Positions 14,541 to 16,247 of a DNA stretch of 16,247 bases are shown in pieces. Position 1 is the stretch's first letter. Each line of letters opens with the position of its first letter. The notes under the pieces were generated by a model that was given only the letters and a program-made list of their open reading frames with translations, was not told the DNA's origin and made no database searches. Where the stretch lies: the NCBI GenBank assembly GCA_021795275.1, contig JAJYPO010000031.1, positions 1-16,247 of the forward strand. The letters are read 5' to 3'. Position numbers and translations under genes: made by a program. The stretch is from Nitrospirota bacterium. Lineage in GTDB: Bacteria; Nitrospirota_A; Leptospirillia; Leptospirillales; Leptospirillaceae.

Positions 14541-15376
14541 CAGAAAAAGTGATGGATCAATGGAGCCTCGTCTTGCCATCATCCCAACCACCCCTCGCTG
14601 ACAGGATGACCAGAGATCTCGGGGGAATCTATACCTTGTGGTTGCGGGATGTCATCCGATTATGGCGTGACAGGATTCGACTTGTGGGATCCTTCATCCA
14701 GCCGCTCCTGTTCCTCTTTATCCTGGGAGGAGGGCTTTCCCCCCGCCTGGGGGCCTTGGGAGGGGCGCAAGGAGGCCAGGCTCTGGGTTATCAGGATTTC
14801 CTGTTTCCCGGAATCGTGGGCATGAGTGTTTTGTTCACGGCATCGTTTGCCGGTGTGGCCATCGTGTGGGACAGGGAGGTGGGTTTTCTGAAAGAGGTCC
14901 TTGTTGCTCCACTGTCCCGCACGGCCGTCGTGATCGGAAAGATATTGGGAGGGGCGACGAACTCTGTTGTTCAGGGGAGTCTGATCCTTGCCCTGATGCC
15001 ATTATTTCATCTTCACCCCCATCCCGGCCAAATAGCCGGAGCCTTTCTCGTCATGATCCTGATCGGCCTGACTCAAACCTCTGTGGGAATTCTTCTGGGA
15101 GTCCGGATGACCTCAAGCCAGGGTTTCATGGTCCTGATGAATTTCATCATTCTTCCGCTGTTTTTTCTTTCCGGAGCCCTGTATCCCCTCGACCGGCTCC
15201 CATCCTGGTTATCCCTGGCTTCCCGGCTTGATCCTATGACCTATGGGGTCGATCTGTTGAGACATGCCCTGACGGGAATCCATTACTTTTCCATAGCGAC
15301 AGACCTCCTGACTCTTGGAGGCTTTCTTCTGGTGATAAGCTTGCTCTCTGTTCACCTATTCAATAAAACCGACTGA
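14537..15376 (+). CDS. ABC-2 type transporter, permease protein
   Basis: This 279-residue inner-membrane protein has about six spans (near 51-66, 92-111, 132-158, 166-188, 195-216 and 257-274). VWDREVGFLKEVLVAPLSR (110-128) matches the cytoplasmic coupling segment of DrrB/ABC-2 permeases, and GALYPLDRLP (213-222) matches their conserved loop before the last helices. Together with the ATPase overlapping it by ATGA (14537-14540) it forms a complete two-gene exporter, presumably a homodimer of each. GGAG lies eight bases upstream of the ATG. The substrate is unknown; nothing nearby points to an antibiotic, polysaccharide or haem specifically. Confidence 0.9.
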   Translation: MTEKVMDQWSLVLPSSQPPLADRMTRDLGGIYTLWLRDVIRLWRDRIRLVGSFIQPLLFLFILGGGLSPRLGALGGAQGGQALGYQDFLFPGIVGMSVLFTASFAGVAIVWDREVGFLKEVLVAPLSRTAVVIGKILGGATNSVVQGSLILALMPLFHLHPHPGQIAGAFLVMILIGLTQTSVGILLGVRMTSSQGFMVLMNFIILPLFFLSGALYPLDRLPSWLSLASRLDPMTYGVDLLRHALTGIHYFSIATDLLTLGGFLLVISLLSVHLFNKTD

Positions 15377-15410
15377 AGAAAACGGGATAAAGCTTTTCCG
15401 GGAGGATTCC

Positions 15411-15902
15411 ATGGCATCTGAGGCATCATTCGATATCGTATCCAAGGTCGACATGCAGGAAGCAAAAAATGCCGTTGACCAGGCGGTCAAGGAGATGGGA
15501 ACCCGATTTGACCTCAAGGACAGCGGCTCGAAGATCGAATGGGAAAAGGATGATCTGGTTCTTTCATCGAAGGATACCCATAAGCTGACGGCGGTCATCG
15601 ACATTCTCGAGTCGAAAATGGTTCGCCGGGGAATCCCTCTCAAGAATCTCGACAAGAAGAAGGTTGAGGAAGCCCTGGGCGGAACGGTCCGTCAGAGGAT
15701 CATCTTCAAGCAGGGATTGACCCAGGAGGTCGCAAAGGAAATTGTGAAGGAAATAAAGGGGGCAAAACTGAAGGTCCAGTCCCAGGTCCAGGGGGACAGC
15801 GTCAGGGTGAGCGGGAAATCACGGGATGATCTCCAGGCCGTAATTGGATTGCTCAAAGGGAAAGACTTCGGGATCGATCTTCAGTTTACCAATTACCGAT
15901 AG
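15411..15902 (+). CDS. yajQ: YajQ / UPF0234 family nucleotide-binding protein
   Basis: This 163-residue protein fits the YajQ family in length and pattern: an N-terminal ASEASFDIVSKVDMQEAKNA (2-21), TRFDLKDSGS (31-40), RRGIPLKN (72-79), GTVRQRIIFKQGL (91-103) and a C-terminal KDFGIDLQFTNYR. Family members have two similar alpha/beta domains and bind nucleic acids or nucleotides; a Xanthomonas member has been reported to act as a c-di-GMP-responsive regulator. The ATG at 15411 follows GGGAGGA. The gene lies 34 bp after the ABC permease and 23 bp before the sppA-like gene, so it may be co-transcribed with either. Its role here is not known. Confidence 0.95.
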   Translation: MASEASFDIVSKVDMQEAKNAVDQAVKEMGTRFDLKDSGSKIEWEKDDLVLSSKDTHKLTAVIDILESKMVRRGIPLKNLDKKKVEEALGGTVRQRIIFKQGLTQEVAKEIVKEIKGAKLKVQSQVQGDSVRVSGKSRDDLQAVIGLLKGKDFGIDLQFTNYR

Positions 15903-15925
15903 ATCAAATCAGAATGGGGCATCGG

Positions 15926-16247
15926 ATGAGTCGACTCGCTTCGGGAGATGGCAGGATCGTCTTTGGAATTCTGGCCTCGGCATTGCTCGCGCTTTCCGGG
16001 TGCGTGACAGTCAACCTCTATCCCCAGGAAAAAGGGTTGATGGAAAAGGTAATCAAACCGTCCATGGCCCAGGACAAGATTCTTTTTCTCCCGGTCAGGG
16101 GATTTCTGGGCGACCAGCACAAAAAAGGGGGGATCCCTTTTCTTGGAGGTAAAACTGACCAGGTCCATCTTCTCGAAAAGGAGTTTCAGAAGGCCTCAGA
16201 GGACCGTCGTATAAAGGCGATTGTCCTGATGATCGACAGCCCTGGCG
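15926..16247 (+). CDS. sppA: SppA-like signal peptide peptidase, N-terminal part (partial, lipoprotein)
   Basis: The window ends inside this gene after 107 codons. The N-terminus has a short charged segment, a hydrophobic stretch (11-23) and a lipobox LSGC (23-26), so it is probably a lipoprotein anchored through Cys26 rather than a protein with a plain membrane anchor as in E. coli SppA. KILFLPVRGFLGD resembles the first strand of the SppA/S49 fold, and the last residues, RIKAIVLMIDSPG, match the conserved segment preceding the catalytic region. The catalytic serine and lysine would lie beyond the window. The ATG at 15926 is preferred because TGGGG lies upstream; an ATG at 15914 in frame is possible. 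Confidence 0.8.
   Translation, partial: MSRLASGDGRIVFGILASALLALSGCVTVNLYPQEKGLMEKVIKPSMAQDKILFLPVRGFLGDQHKKGGIPFLGGKTDQVHLLEKEFQKASEDRRIKAIVLMIDSPG

Overview
The window reads as a dense bacterial chromosome segment with five blocks. It most likely comes from the Nitrospirota, and within it from a Leptospirillum-like acidophilic iron oxidiser (moderate confidence, from memory of the group). The support is an outer-membrane LptD, a b6-type cytochrome b, a long multi-span subunit-IV-like protein and a multihaem cytochrome c in one operon headed by a GltD-like FAD/Fe-S protein. No marker gene here settles the taxonomy. There are no insertion sequences, tRNAs or CRISPR arrays.

Block 1 (1-5456, plus strand): the last codons of trpB, then trpA, accD, folC and lptD. 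Each gene overlaps the next by exactly four bases (GTGA, ATGA, GTGA, TTGA), so the five appear translationally coupled. They join tryptophan synthesis, fatty-acid initiation, folate polyglutamylation and LPS export. Next comes a convergent, gene-free gap (5457-5798) with several inverted repeats.

Block 2 (5799-7456, minus strand): NAD kinase followed by an M14-type zinc deacylase/carboxypeptidase, overlapping by ATGA. A 435-bp divergent intergenic region (7457-7891) separates it from block 3 and holds candidate promoters in both directions and a perfect GTTTTG-A-CAAAAC palindrome.

Block 3 (7892-13448, plus strand) is the most interesting part. It is a quinol:cytochrome c oxidoreductase operon whose first gene encodes a soluble GltD-like FAD/NAD(P)H oxidoreductase with a C-terminal two-cluster ferredoxin module. 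This is followed by a Tat-type Rieske protein, a b6-type cytochrome b that keeps the haem-ci cysteine, a six-span subunit-IV-like protein whose PEWY motif reads APWY, a 71-residue single-span protein, and a membrane-anchored cytochrome c with four CXXCH motifs. A strong intrinsic terminator closes the operon. The layout suggests a Rieske/cytb complex that exchanges electrons directly with NAD(P)H, which would suit uphill electron flow in a chemolithotroph. That coupling is inferred, not shown.

Block 4 (13539-15376): an ABC-2 type exporter (ATPase and permease overlapping by ATGA). Block 5 (15411-end): a YajQ/UPF0234 nucleotide-binding protein and the N-terminal part of an SppA-like signal peptide peptidase carrying a lipobox, cut by the window edge.
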